Assembly: GCA_036556985.1 (NCBI GenBank)
Contig: DATBIK010000107.1
Coordinates: 1 to 40,024 of the forward strand
From: JAPSGM01 sp036556985
GTDB taxonomy: Bacteria > Chloroflexota > Limnocylindria > QHBO01
Reading direction: 5' to 3'
Length of the DNA: 40,024 nucleotides
Shown: positions 13,624 to 21,194 of the stretch, one piece after another
Position numbering within the stretch: the first letter of the stretch is position 1
How the letters are laid out: every line of letters starts with the position of its first letter
Notes under the pieces: generated by a model
Databases searched by the model: none
What the model saw: the letters and a program-made list of their open reading frames with translations, nothing else
What the model was told of the DNA's origin: nothing
Program-made: the position numbers and the translations under genes

Positions 13624-15750
13624 TCATCGGTCGGCCGGCTCGATGCTGAAGATCGCGAACGGGGTCCCGGCCGGGTCGAGGTCCACCGGCATGTCGGCGC
13701 CGCGCTCGACGCGGGCCCGGCCGCTGACGAGGTCTCGCACGCGGTACGGCTCGTCCCAGCCGATGCCGATGGCCGGCAGGTCGGGGTGCAGGAAGGCCCG
13801 CTCCGGGGTGCGCGGGTCGCAGTTGACCGCCACATACACCGCGTCGCGCCAGCGATGGGGGAAGCCGCTGAGCGGGTCGGTGGGGCCGTCGGGCAGGGCC
13901 TTGCGGTAGAAGAGCGTGCGCGCGCCGGTGACCGGCTCGAAGCGGAGGTTGTCGTAGAGCTGCAGCGCGCGGTGCTCGCGCCGCAGCCGGTTCAGGGTCC
14001 CGATGAGGTCCTTGATGTTCCCCGGCGCGTCCCAGTCCCGGGCGCGGACCTCGTACTTCTCGCTGTCGAGGTACTCCTCGCGGTCGCCGAGGCGGGCGTT
14101 CTCGCACAGCTCCCAGCCGGAGTAGATCCCGTAGCTCGACGATAGCGTGGCGGCCAGCACGGTGCGGATCACGAACGCGGGCCGGCCGTGGTCGGTGTGG
14201 TGAGGATTGATGTCCGGCGTGTTCGTGAACAGGTTCCCACGGAAGTACTCGCGCATCTCCGTCTGGGTCAGCTCGCCCAGGTAGTCGCGCAGCTCGTCGC
14301 GCGTCTCGCGCCAGGTGAAGTACGTGTAGCTCTGCGTGAACCCCGCCTTCGCCAGGCGGCGCATCATCTTCGGGCGTGTGAAGGCCTCGGACAGGAAGAC
14401 GACCTCCGGGTGGTCGCGCTGCACCTCGGCGATGAGCCACTCCCAGAAGGCGATCGCCTTGGTGTGCGGGTTGTCGACCCGGAAGACCTTCACGCCACGC
14501 TCGACCCAGGCCAGGAACACGTCGCGCCAGGCGCGCCACAGCGCGGCCCGGGCCTCGGGGTCGTCGTTGCCGAACTCGATCGGGTAGATGTCCTGGTACT
14601 TCTTCGGCGGGTTCTCGGCGAACTTGATCGTTCCGTCCGGCGCGTGGCGGAACCACTCCGGGTGCTCCCGCACCCAGGGGTGGTCGGGCGAGGCCTGGAT
14701 GGCGATGTCCATGGCCACCTCCATGCCGTGGCGCTCCACCGCCTCGCGGAACCGGAGGAATCCCTCGAGCCCTCCCAGCTCGGGCGCCACCGCGTCGTGG
14801 CCGCCGGCCTCGCCGCCGATGGCGTATGGGCTGCCCGGGTCGTCCGGACCGGCCTCGAGCGAGTTGTTCGGCCCCTTCCGGTTCGTGCGCCCGATGGGGT
14901 GGATCGGCGGCAGGTAGACCACGTCGAAGCCGAGCTTCGCGATCTCGGGCAGGCGCCATGTCGCCTCGGGGAGGGTGGTTGCCGTGGGACGCCTGGGGTC
15001 CCGCCCCTGGGAGCGTGGGAAGAGCTCGTACCAGGCGCCGAATCGCCCGCGCTCGCGGTCGACGACGAGCGGCAGCTCCTGCGAGCGGGTCGCCGCGCCG
15101 CGGTCCGGGTGCCGGCGCGCGGCGGCCACCAGCGCCTCGTCGAGGAGGAGCGCGGCGCGCGCGGCGTCGCTCCGCGCACGACGCAGCGTGGCGAGGGCGG
15201 CCGCGAACAGGGACGCGTCGGAGGCAGCGGCCTTTCCCCGGCGGGCGGCGGCCCGGCCGTGGGCGGCCGCGAGCAGCTCGCGCCCCTCGGCGATCTCGGT
15301 GGCGATCGGGACGCCCGCCGCGACCTTCTTGCGCAGCGCCTCGTGGAGCGATCCGAAGCGGTCACGCCAGGCCTCCACCGCGTAGCGGTGGCGGGCGTTG
15401 CGCCGGAGCGGGATGCGCCCCGACCAGCGGTCATTGTCCACCGGGCGCATCGGCGTCTCGTCCCAGGCGGCGCCGTCCTCGGCCCGGAGGAGGAGCGCCG
15501 CGTCGAGGAGGTCGTGGCCGTCGGCGAACACGTCGGCCGTGACGAGCAGCTCGTCGCCGACCACCCGCTTCACCGGGAAGCGGCCGCCGTCCAGCTCCGG
15601 CGCGATGCGCTCGATGACGATCGTCCGCCGCGTGCCCAGCGCATCCGGGCCCGGCTCGGCGACGGGTGGCGGCTGGAAAGCGGCTGACGGTCGGGAACGT
15701 GCGGCAAGGGTGGCAGTGGCGCGCCGCGCCTTCGGTCGGCTCGTCGTCAT
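13624..15750 (-). CDS. glgE: Maltose-1-phosphate maltosyltransferase GlgE
   Basis: GlgE adds maltosyl units from maltose 1-phosphate to the non-reducing end of alpha-1,4-glucan, with release of phosphate. The 708 residues match the family length. After an N-terminal beta-domain (IVIERIAPELDGGRFPVKRV) and a helical insertion come YLPPIHPIGRTNRKG, VFRVDNPHTKAIAFWEW (nucleophile Asp near residue 426), FLSEAFTRPKMM (acid Glu) and the maltose-binding block TNTPDINPHHTD. It heads the seven-gene leftward operon. The ATG at 15750 was chosen over the longer frame because upstream codons have no similarity and run into the divergent promoter region. GTGGAG sits just before the start, and a -10-like TAGGGT lies 13 bases upstream. 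Confidence 0.97.
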   Translation of the reverse strand: MTTSRPKARRATATLAARSRPSAAFQPPPVAEPGPDALGTRRTIVIERIAPELDGGRFPVKRVVGDELLVTADVFADGHDLLDAALLLRAEDGAAWDETPMRPVDNDRWSGRIPLRRNARHRYAVEAWRDRFGSLHEALRKKVAAGVPIATEIAEGRELLAAAHGRAAARRGKAAASDASLFAAALATLRRARSDAARAALLLDEALVAAARRHPDRGAATRSQELPLVVDRERGRFGAWYELFPRSQGRDPRRPTATTLPEATWRLPEIAKLGFDVVYLPPIHPIGRTNRKGPNNSLEAGPDDPGSPYAIGGEAGGHDAVAPELGGLEGFLRFREAVERHGMEVAMDIAIQASPDHPWVREHPEWFRHAPDGTIKFAENPPKKYQDIYPIEFGNDDPEARAALWRAWRDVFLAWVERGVKVFRVDNPHTKAIAFWEWLIAEVQRDHPEVVFLSEAFTRPKMMRRLAKAGFTQSYTYFTWRETRDELRDYLGELTQTEMREYFRGNLFTNTPDINPHHTDHGRPAFVIRTVLAATLSSSYGIYSGWELCENARLGDREEYLDSEKYEVRARDWDAPGNIKDLIGTLNRLRREHRALQLYDNLRFEPVTGARTLFYRKALPDGPTDPLSGFPHRWRDAVYVAVNCDPRTPERAFLHPDLPAIGIGWDEPYRVRDLVSGRARVERGADMPVDLDPAGTPFAIFSIEPADR

Positions 15751-15763
15751 GTCTCCACGAGCA

Positions 15764-15769
15764 ACCCTA
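15764..15769 (-). promoter_or_regulatory. Candidate -10 box for the glgE operon
   Basis: TAGGGT on the minus strand lies 13 bases before the glgE ATG, giving a leader of only about six bases that still holds GGAG. No recognisable -35 hexamer is at the right distance. It lies in the 91-base region shared with the divergent lipoprotein gene. Confidence 0.4.
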
Positions 15770-15828
15770 CCCGATCCGATCGCGTCGCGGGCCCACCCGC
15801 CGTGGCGGCAGGCAACGCCGATTCCCGG

Positions 15829-15834
15829 TACGCT
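15829..15834 (+). promoter_or_regulatory. Candidate -10 box of the sugar dehydrogenase gene
   Basis: TACGCT lies seven bases before the ATG at 15842 and there is no Shine-Dalgarno, so transcription would begin at or next to the start codon (a leaderless mRNA). No good -35 box is seen. Confidence 0.45.
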
Positions 15835-15841
15835 CCCGCCG

Positions 15842-17158
15842 ATGCCGCTCCCGCGTCCCGTCACGCGCCGCGTCGCCGCCTTCGTGGCGGCGATCGTCGT
15901 CTGCCTGGGGATCGTCGTCGGCGCATGCGCCGGCCCCTCGCCGTCCGGCGCACCCTCGGCCACGACCGCCATCCCCTCTGGCTCGTCGCTGCCGGCGAGC
16001 GACACGCCGAGTGACGCCCCCGGGCCGTCCGCGTCGGGCCGAGGCTCCACGAACCCGCCGCTGCCCACCGGCCCGGACGCCCTCGCCCTCGAGCCGTTCG
16101 CCGCGGGGCTCGACACGCCCATCGGCCTGGCGCACGCCGGCGACGGATCCGGCCGGCTCTACGTCCTCGAGCAGGTCGGCCGCGTGCGCGTCGTCGAGCG
16201 CGACGGGACCGTGCGTGCTGAGCCCTTCATCGACCTGTCCGGCCGCGTCCTGTCCGGCGGGGAGCGCGGCCTGCTCGGCATCGCCTTCCATCCCGACTAC
16301 CCGCGCAACCGGCGCCTCTTCGTGCACTACAGCCGCGCCGGCGACGGGGCGACGGTCGTGTCGGAGCTGCGGGCATCGGCCGACGGGCGGACCGCCGACC
16401 CTTCCAGCGAGCGCATCCTGCTCGGCGTGACCCAGCCGTTCCCGAACCACAATGGCGGCCGGATCGCCTTCGGGCCGGACGGTTACCTGTACATCGGGCT
16501 CGGCGACGGAGGCTCCGGCGGCGACCCCTACGCCAACGCCCAGAACACGAACGTGCTGCTCGGCAAGCTGCTCCGTATCGACGTGGACCGGCAACCGTCC
16601 GGCGGGCGCGCGTACGCGATCCCGCGCGACAACCCGTTCGCGCCCCAAGGGATCCGGCCCGACGGCGGCGCGCCGGAGATCTGGGCCTATGGCCTCCGCA
16701 ACCCCTGGCAGTTCAGCTTCGACACCGAGGGCGGCGACCTCTACATCGGCGACGTCGGACAGGGTCGATGGGAGGAGGTGAACCGCCAGCCGGGCGACTC
16801 GCGCGGAGGCGAGAACTACGGCTGGGCGGTGATGGAGGGGCGCCACTGCTACGTCGACAACTGCGAGCAGGCGGCGTACGTGAAGCCGATCGCCGAGTAC
16901 TCGCACAGGGAGGGCTGCTCGATCACCGGCGGGTACGTGTACCGCGGCGCGCGGCAGCCGGAGCTCCAGGGCATCTACGTCTTCGGTGACTACTGCAGCG
17001 GCCTCGTCTTCACGCTCCACGTCGACGAGGGCACGGTGACCCCGAAGGTCGTGCTGGACAGCGGCCTGTCGATCACCAGCTTCGGTGTCGGCGAGGACGG
17101 GGAGATCTACCTGGCGGACATCGGTGGCTCCATCGGGCGGGTAGTGGTCGCGGACTGA
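15842..17158 (+). CDS. PQQ-dependent sugar dehydrogenase family lipoprotein
   Basis: This 438-residue protein belongs to the glucose/sorbosone dehydrogenase (GSDH) family of six-bladed beta-propellers, which oxidise aldose sugars using pyrroloquinoline quinone. Evidence includes LAHAGDGSGRLYVLEQVGRV, RGLLGIAFHPDY, FPNHNGGRIAFGPDGYLYIG, the calcium-site-like GDGGSGGDP, WAYGLRNPWQFSFD and YGWAVMEGRHC. The N-terminus is a lipoprotein signal: basic RR, a hydrophobic stretch, then VGAC with the lipidated Cys at 29. A Ser/Pro/Ala-rich linker of about 45 residues follows, so the propeller sits outside the membrane. No PQQ synthesis genes are in view, and the exact sugar is unknown. It is divergent from glgE, and its stop directly abuts the stop of the convergent radC-family gene. 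Confidence 0.88.
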   Translation: MPLPRPVTRRVAAFVAAIVVCLGIVVGACAGPSPSGAPSATTAIPSGSSLPASDTPSDAPGPSASGRGSTNPPLPTGPDALALEPFAAGLDTPIGLAHAGDGSGRLYVLEQVGRVRVVERDGTVRAEPFIDLSGRVLSGGERGLLGIAFHPDYPRNRRLFVHYSRAGDGATVVSELRASADGRTADPSSERILLGVTQPFPNHNGGRIAFGPDGYLYIGLGDGGSGGDPYANAQNTNVLLGKLLRIDVDRQPSGGRAYAIPRDNPFAPQGIRPDGGAPEIWAYGLRNPWQFSFDTEGGDLYIGDVGQGRWEEVNRQPGDSRGGENYGWAVMEGRHCYVDNCEQAAYVKPIAEYSHREGCSITGGYVYRGARQPELQGIYVFGDYCSGLVFTLHVDEGTVTPKVVLDSGLSITSFGVGEDGEIYLADIGGSIGRVVVAD

Positions 17159-17839
17159 TCACGGCCGCAGGCGGGACGACGCGGCCGAGGCGACGGGGCC
17201 CGTGGCCCCCAGCGCGCGGAGGCTCACCCAGCGGCTGCCACCGACGACGACGTGGTCGAGGAGCTCGATGTCGAGCAGCCGGCCGGCCTCGGCCAGCTCG
17301 GCGGTGATGCGCAGGTCATCGCCAGAGGGGGACGGGTCGCCCGAGGGGTGGTTGTGGACGACGACGATCGCGGCCGCCTGGCGCCGGACGGCGTCGCGGT
17401 AGACCTCGCCCACGCGCACTGACGAGCCCGCCAGGTTGCCGGCGTAGACGGTGATCGCCGCGGTGACGACGTTCTTCGTGTTCAGCAGCAGGACCCTGAG
17501 CTCCTCGCGCGGCAGGCCGGCCATCGCCGCGGCGAGCCGCTCGCCGACGTCCGCCGGGCTGCGGACGCACCACCCCGGGGCGGCGCGCGCCTCCGCGACC
17601 CGGCGCCCCAGCTCGAACGCGGCGGCCACGGCCCGGGCGCGCCGCGGGCTCAGGCCGCAGTGCCGGGTCAGCTCCGCCGGGCCATGGTCGGCGAGGCCGG
17701 CGAGCCCGCCGGCGCGGGCCAGGAGCTCCCGACCGTCCTCCGGCGCGATGCCGGCCAAGATCCCGAGCAGGCGCGCCTCGTCACCCCCCTCGACGCGGTC
17801 TGCCGGGTCGGGGCGGGGCTGGAGCGCACGGACGGCCAC
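17159..17839 (-). CDS. radC: RadC-family JAB/MPN domain protein
   Basis: The 226-residue protein has a helix-hairpin-helix N-terminal half (GLSPRRARAVAAAFELGRRV) and a C-terminal JAB1/MPN-type metal domain. The metal-binding motif VVHNHPSGDPSPSGDD has its first His at residue 162, and the preceding conserved Glu is in VGEVYRDAV. RadC-like proteins were once thought to act in DNA repair, but their biochemical role is unproven; treat the symbol as a family name. The start is GTG at 17839, with TAGCCT six bases upstream and no Shine-Dalgarno. Its stop (TCA on the plus strand) begins at the base after the stop of the convergent lipoprotein gene. Three spaced 7-base repeats lie upstream. Confidence 0.9.
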   Translation of the reverse strand: MAVRALQPRPDPADRVEGGDEARLLGILAGIAPEDGRELLARAGGLAGLADHGPAELTRHCGLSPRRARAVAAAFELGRRVAEARAAPGWCVRSPADVGERLAAAMAGLPREELRVLLLNTKNVVTAAITVYAGNLAGSSVRVGEVYRDAVRRQAAAIVVVHNHPSGDPSPSGDDLRITAELAEAGRLLDIELLDHVVVGGSRWVSLRALGATGPVASAASSRLRP

Positions 17840-17845
17840 GTCCGG

Positions 17846-17851
17846 AGGCTA
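17846..17851 (-). promoter_or_regulatory. Candidate -10 box of the radC-family gene
   Basis: TAGCCT on the minus strand ends six bases before the GTG start, with no Shine-Dalgarno between, matching the leaderless pattern seen at purF and purB. The -35 zone has no clear hexamer and coincides with the 7-base repeats. Confidence 0.42.
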
Positions 17852-17861
17852 GCCGTCGTCC

Positions 17862-17890
17862 GCGTACCGCCGGCTTACCCGTCGCTTACC
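17862..17890 (-). repeat. Three 7-base direct repeats on an 11-base period
   Basis: On the plus strand GCGTACC (17862-17868), GCTTACC (17873-17879) and GCTTACC (17884-17890) start exactly 11 bases apart, separated by 4-base spacers. Heptamer plus 4-base spacer repeated once per helical turn is the known layout of PhoB/PhoP (OmpR-family) binding sites; the actinobacterial PHO unit is similar to GTTCACC. The array fills the gap between the protease gene and radC and covers the radC -35 zone. Regulator identity is inference. Confidence 0.5.
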
Positions 17891-17897
17891 GGTGCCG

Positions 17898-18866
17898 TCA
17901 GGTGACGGGCAGGTCGAGCACGCCGTAGCGGGCGAGCAGCCCGATGAGGACGGTGATCCCGTTGAAGCCCGCGTGCAGCGCGATGGTCGCCGGAAGCGAG
18001 CCGGTGGCCCGGTACAGGAGGGCGAGCGCGATTCCCAGCGCGGCGATCGGCAGGAAGAGGAACAGCGAGGCGTGGATCATCGCGAAGAGCAGGCCGGAGC
18101 CGAGGATCGCCACCCGTGGGCCGTACTCGCGCAGCCAGGCATTGAGCACCACGCCCCGGAAGAACAGCTCCTCGGCGATCGGCGCCACGACGACGATGGC
18201 GAAGACGAGGATGACCGGATCGGCGTTGGCGAGCGCCTGCTCGGCGACGCCCACATCGGGCTCGAGGCCGACGAGGTCCAGGAGGCGGATGACGATGAGG
18301 CCGATGAGCTGGGCGCCGATCCAGGCCGGGAGGGCCAGGGCCAGGCCGAGGCCGACGGAGCGCCACAGCCCGCGCTCCGGCCGGAGCCGGAGGCCGACGA
18401 GCGCGCGGGGCGCGACCACGTAGAGCGCGGCCACCCCGAGCAGCGACACCTGGGTCACGGTGAGGATCGCGAGGGTACCCAGGGGCGACAGCTCGTCACC
18501 ACCCAGCAGGGCGGCGACCTGGCCCGCTGCCGGCACGATCGCCAGGTTCGCGGCGATGACGGCGATGACGAGCATGACCAGGATCGAGGGACCTCGGTAC
18601 CGGTGAGGGGGCAACACCGCACGGACCACGATCGATCGGGCAGCGTGCGCGAGCAGGCCCACGAGCAGCGCCATCCCGCCGACGAACAGCCCGGCCAGGA
18701 CGACGACGGCGCGGTCCGCGGCGCCATCGGCCAGGACGTCGGTGAGCGTGCCCCGGGCAAAGACGAGGACGCTGCCGATGACGGCCACGCCGGCGACGAT
18801 GAGCGCCAGCGACCCGACGAGCAGCGGTCGGTAGCGGGCGGGTTCGCGCTCCGCCCCTCCGTCCAC
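17898..18866 (-). CDS. CPBP-family intramembrane metalloprotease
   Basis: The 322-residue protein is almost wholly hydrophobic, with about eight membrane segments. It carries the three CPBP (Abi/CAAX protease) motifs: EELFFRG with the Glu pair at residues 232-233 and Arg at 237, FAMIH with His at 265, and HAGFN with His 298 and Asn 302. The family includes CAAX prenyl proteases and bacterial immunity or regulatory proteases; the substrate here is unknown. The start is GTG at 18866, 11 bases after the stop of the zinc-ribbon membrane gene, so the two are probably co-transcribed. No Shine-Dalgarno is evident, and a slightly different start is possible. Confidence 0.88.
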   Translation of the reverse strand: MDGGAEREPARYRPLLVGSLALIVAGVAVIGSVLVFARGTLTDVLADGAADRAVVVLAGLFVGGMALLVGLLAHAARSIVVRAVLPPHRYRGPSILVMLVIAVIAANLAIVPAAGQVAALLGGDELSPLGTLAILTVTQVSLLGVAALYVVAPRALVGLRLRPERGLWRSVGLGLALALPAWIGAQLIGLIVIRLLDLVGLEPDVGVAEQALANADPVILVFAIVVVAPIAEELFFRGVVLNAWLREYGPRVAILGSGLLFAMIHASLFLFLPIAALGIALALLYRATGSLPATIALHAGFNGITVLIGLLARYGVLDLPVT

Positions 18867-18877
18867 GTCCGCGCGGT

Positions 18878-19489
18878 TCAGGAGTTGGCGGGGTTGCGCA
18901 GCCCGGGCGGGTCGGTCGCGGGCTCAGGCGATCGCGCCGGCGTCACCGGCGAGGAGGCGGTGGGTGGCGAGGACCACTCGGCGGCCGGCTCGGCCGGCCG
19001 GGGTGCCGGCGCCCGCTGGAACTCGTGCCCGCAATAGGCGCACAGCGGCCACTCCGGCTGCGCCAGCCGGTTGCAGGACGGGCAGACGCGGTGGAGGCGG
19101 GTGCGGCAGTTCGGGCAGACCAGCCAATCGGGCTGGACCCGGTCGCGGCATACCGGACAGAGCTGGTTCTTCTCGACCTCGGCGAGGAGCGACTCCTCGG
19201 CCAGCGAGCGCTCGTACACCTCGGCCAGCGTCTCGCGCGGCCGGACGATGAGGTACAGCACCACGGCGAAGACGAAGAGGAGCGGCGTGAAGAAGATGAT
19301 GAGCGCCGCGCTGAAGTACGGCAGGATCGGGTTCTCGGTGCGCGCCTGCATGTCACGGAAGGCCCAGTACGCCGTTCCCAGCCAGAGCATCACCACGTAG
19401 ATGACGATGAGCTGGAAGGCGAGCCCCACGATGGGGTTGTTGATGAAGCTTTCCCACGCTTCGCCGAGGGGGTTGAGGATCTCTTCCAT
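18878..19489 (-). CDS. Membrane protein with double zinc ribbon
   Basis: This 203-residue protein of unknown function has two membrane helices (about residues 22-44 and 58-82), a charged linker (ETLAEVYERSLAEESLL), then eight cysteines in four CxxC pairs: 111/114, 125/128, 136/139 and 150/153. That is two zinc ribbons of the double zinc ribbon (DZR) type. A Pro/Ala/Ser-rich tail of about 40 residues follows. The ribbons most likely face the cytoplasm and bind a partner protein or nucleic acid, which is inference. The ATG lies eight bases after the purN stop and the gene is followed by the CPBP protease, so it appears to be in the purFMN transcription unit. It resembles the two zinc-ribbon proteins between purQ and purL only in general plan. 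Confidence 0.85.
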   Translation of the reverse strand: MEEILNPLGEAWESFINNPIVGLAFQLIVIYVVMLWLGTAYWAFRDMQARTENPILPYFSAALIIFFTPLLFVFAVVLYLIVRPRETLAEVYERSLAEESLLAEVEKNQLCPVCRDRVQPDWLVCPNCRTRLHRVCPSCNRLAQPEWPLCAYCGHEFQRAPAPRPAEPAAEWSSPPTASSPVTPARSPEPATDPPGLRNPANS

Positions 19490-19497
19490 GCGTGTCC

Positions 19498-20151
19498 CTA
19501 GCTAGGGCCCCGATCGAAGGCAGGCGCTCCGGGGGCGGCGGCCATGCTAGCAGATGCTCCGTCCGGACCCCCGCCGGCGGACAGGTCGGCGAGGAGCGCG
19601 ACGAGCTCCCGGTGCTCGAGCTCGAGCACACGCGCCGCGAGGGCTTCCGGCGCCTCCCCCGGTCGCACCGCGACCCGCCCCTGGCGCAGGATCGGCCCGG
19701 CGTCGAGCTCCGGGGTCACCTCGTGGAGCGTCACCCCGGTCTCCGCGTCACCCGCCTCGAGTACGGCGGCATGCACGGCGAGCCCCATCATCCCCCGCCC
19801 CCCGTGCCGCGGCAGCAGGCTGGGGTGGATGTTCACCGTCCGTCCCGCGAACGTGTCGAAGAAGGACCGATGCAGGAGCTGGTCATACCCGGCCAGCAGG
19901 GCAAGATCCGCGCCGGATTCGGTGAGCGCCCGGCCGATCGCCGCGTCCCGCTCCTCGGCGGAGGCGTGGTCCGCGCGACGCAGGACACGCGTCGGCACGC
20001 CGTGCGCGGTCGCGACCACGAGCGCCGGCACGCCGGGCCGGTTCGACACCACGAGCACCGGCTCGACACCCGGCAGCCGGCCGTTGGCGACGGCGCCGAG
20101 CACCGCCTCGAGGTTCGAGCCGCGGCCGGAGACGAGGACGCCGAGCTTCAT
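19498..20151 (-). CDS. purN: Phosphoribosylglycinamide formyltransferase PurN
   Basis: PurN transfers a formyl group from 10-formyltetrahydrofolate to GAR, the third step of IMP synthesis. The 217-residue protein opens with LGVLVSGRGSNLEAVL (phosphate-binding loop). It has NIHPSLLPRHGGRG with Asn 107 and His 109 at the active site, and TLHEVTPELDAGPILRQG with the catalytic Asp near 150. The roughly 25-residue C-terminal tail is low-complexity and probably dispensable. The ATG lies 10 bases after the purM stop with no strong Shine-Dalgarno, consistent with translation by ribosomes finishing purM. The order purF-purM-purN is common in bacteria. Confidence 0.96.
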   Translation of the reverse strand: MKLGVLVSGRGSNLEAVLGAVANGRLPGVEPVLVVSNRPGVPALVVATAHGVPTRVLRRADHASAEERDAAIGRALTESGADLALLAGYDQLLHRSFFDTFAGRTVNIHPSLLPRHGGRGMMGLAVHAAVLEAGDAETGVTLHEVTPELDAGPILRQGRVAVRPGEAPEALAARVLELEHRELVALLADLSAGGGPDGASASMAAAPGAPAFDRGPS

Positions 20152-20161
20152 GCGGTCGGCG

Positions 20162-21193
20162 TCAGAGGAAGGCGACCCGCGGCGCGTCGTCGGCCACCGG
20201 CACCACGGTGCCTACCCGTGCCGCCTCGGGCACGGCGGCGAGCGCCGCCCCCAGGTGCTCCGGCCGGATGACCGCGGTGAGGCCGATGCCGAGGTTGAAG
20301 GTGCGCACCATCTCGGCGTCCGGGATGTCGCCGGCCTCCTGGAGCAGGCTGAAGATGCGCGGCACGGTCCAGCTGCCGGTCTCGACCTCGACGCCGAGGC
20401 CTGCCGGCAGCGTGCGCGGGATGTTCTCCGTCCAGCCGCCGCCGGTGATGTGCGCCAGGGCCAGGACGTCGCCGCCGGCCGCGCGCAGCGCACGGCGCAG
20501 GGCCCGGATGTCGTCGAGGTAGGAGCGATGGGGCTCGAGCAGCTCCTCGCCGAGGGTGCGCTCCAGCCCGGGCGCCTGGCGGGTCCACTCGTCGGGCCGC
20601 AGGACGCGGCGCACGAGCGAGTACCCGTTCGTGTGCAGCCCCGACGACGGCAGGCCGAGCAGCGCGTCGCCGGCCCGCACCGCACCGCCGTCGATGATGT
20701 CGCGCCGCGCCACAACGCCCACGATGAAGCCGGCCAGGTCGAAGTCGTCGCCGTGGTAGAGGTCCGGCATCTCGGCCGTCTCGCCGCCGACGAGCGCGAC
20801 GCCGGCGGCCAGGCAGGCGGCCGCGATGCCGCCCACGATCTCCTCGGCCACCTCGGCGCGCAGGCTGCCGGTGGCCAGGTAGTCGAGGAAGAAGAGCGGG
20901 TCCGCCCCCTGCACCGCGATGTCGTTCACGCAGTGGTTCACGAGGTCGACGCCGATCGTGTCGTGGCGCTCGAGGGCGACCGCCACCTTCAGCTTCGTGC
21001 CGACCCCGTCGGTCGAGGCCACGAGCACCGGCTCGGGGTACGGCCCCGGGTCGAAGCGGAAGAGGCTGCCGAAGCCGCCGACCCCACCCAGGACCGATGG
21101 TGTGGCGGTCGATGCTGCCGCGCGGCCGATGAGCTCGACGGCGCGCCGCGCCTCGTCGACGTCGACCCCGGCGCGACGGTAGGCGTCGGCCAC
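20162..21193 (-). CDS. purM: Phosphoribosylformylglycinamidine cyclo-ligase PurM
   Basis: PurM closes the imidazole ring, converting FGAM and ATP to AIR. Visible motifs are LVASTDGVGTKLKVA, NDIAVQGADPLFFLDY, LVGGETAEMPDLYH and GLPSSGLHTNGYSLVR, in a normal 343-residue length. The GTG at 21193 was chosen because VADAYRRAGVD matches the usual N-terminus; it lies one base past the purF stop. The frame remains open for 44 codons further upstream, but those residues are a shadow of the purF C-terminus. It shares an operon with purF upstream and purN downstream. Confidence 0.95.
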   Translation of the reverse strand: MADAYRRAGVDVDEARRAVELIGRAAASTATPSVLGGVGGFGSLFRFDPGPYPEPVLVASTDGVGTKLKVAVALERHDTIGVDLVNHCVNDIAVQGADPLFFLDYLATGSLRAEVAEEIVGGIAAACLAAGVALVGGETAEMPDLYHGDDFDLAGFIVGVVARRDIIDGGAVRAGDALLGLPSSGLHTNGYSLVRRVLRPDEWTRQAPGLERTLGEELLEPHRSYLDDIRALRRALRAAGGDVLALAHITGGGWTENIPRTLPAGLGVEVETGSWTVPRIFSLLQEAGDIPDAEMVRTFNLGIGLTAVIRPEHLGAALAAVPEAARVGTVVPVADDAPRVAFL

Positions 21194-21194
21194 G

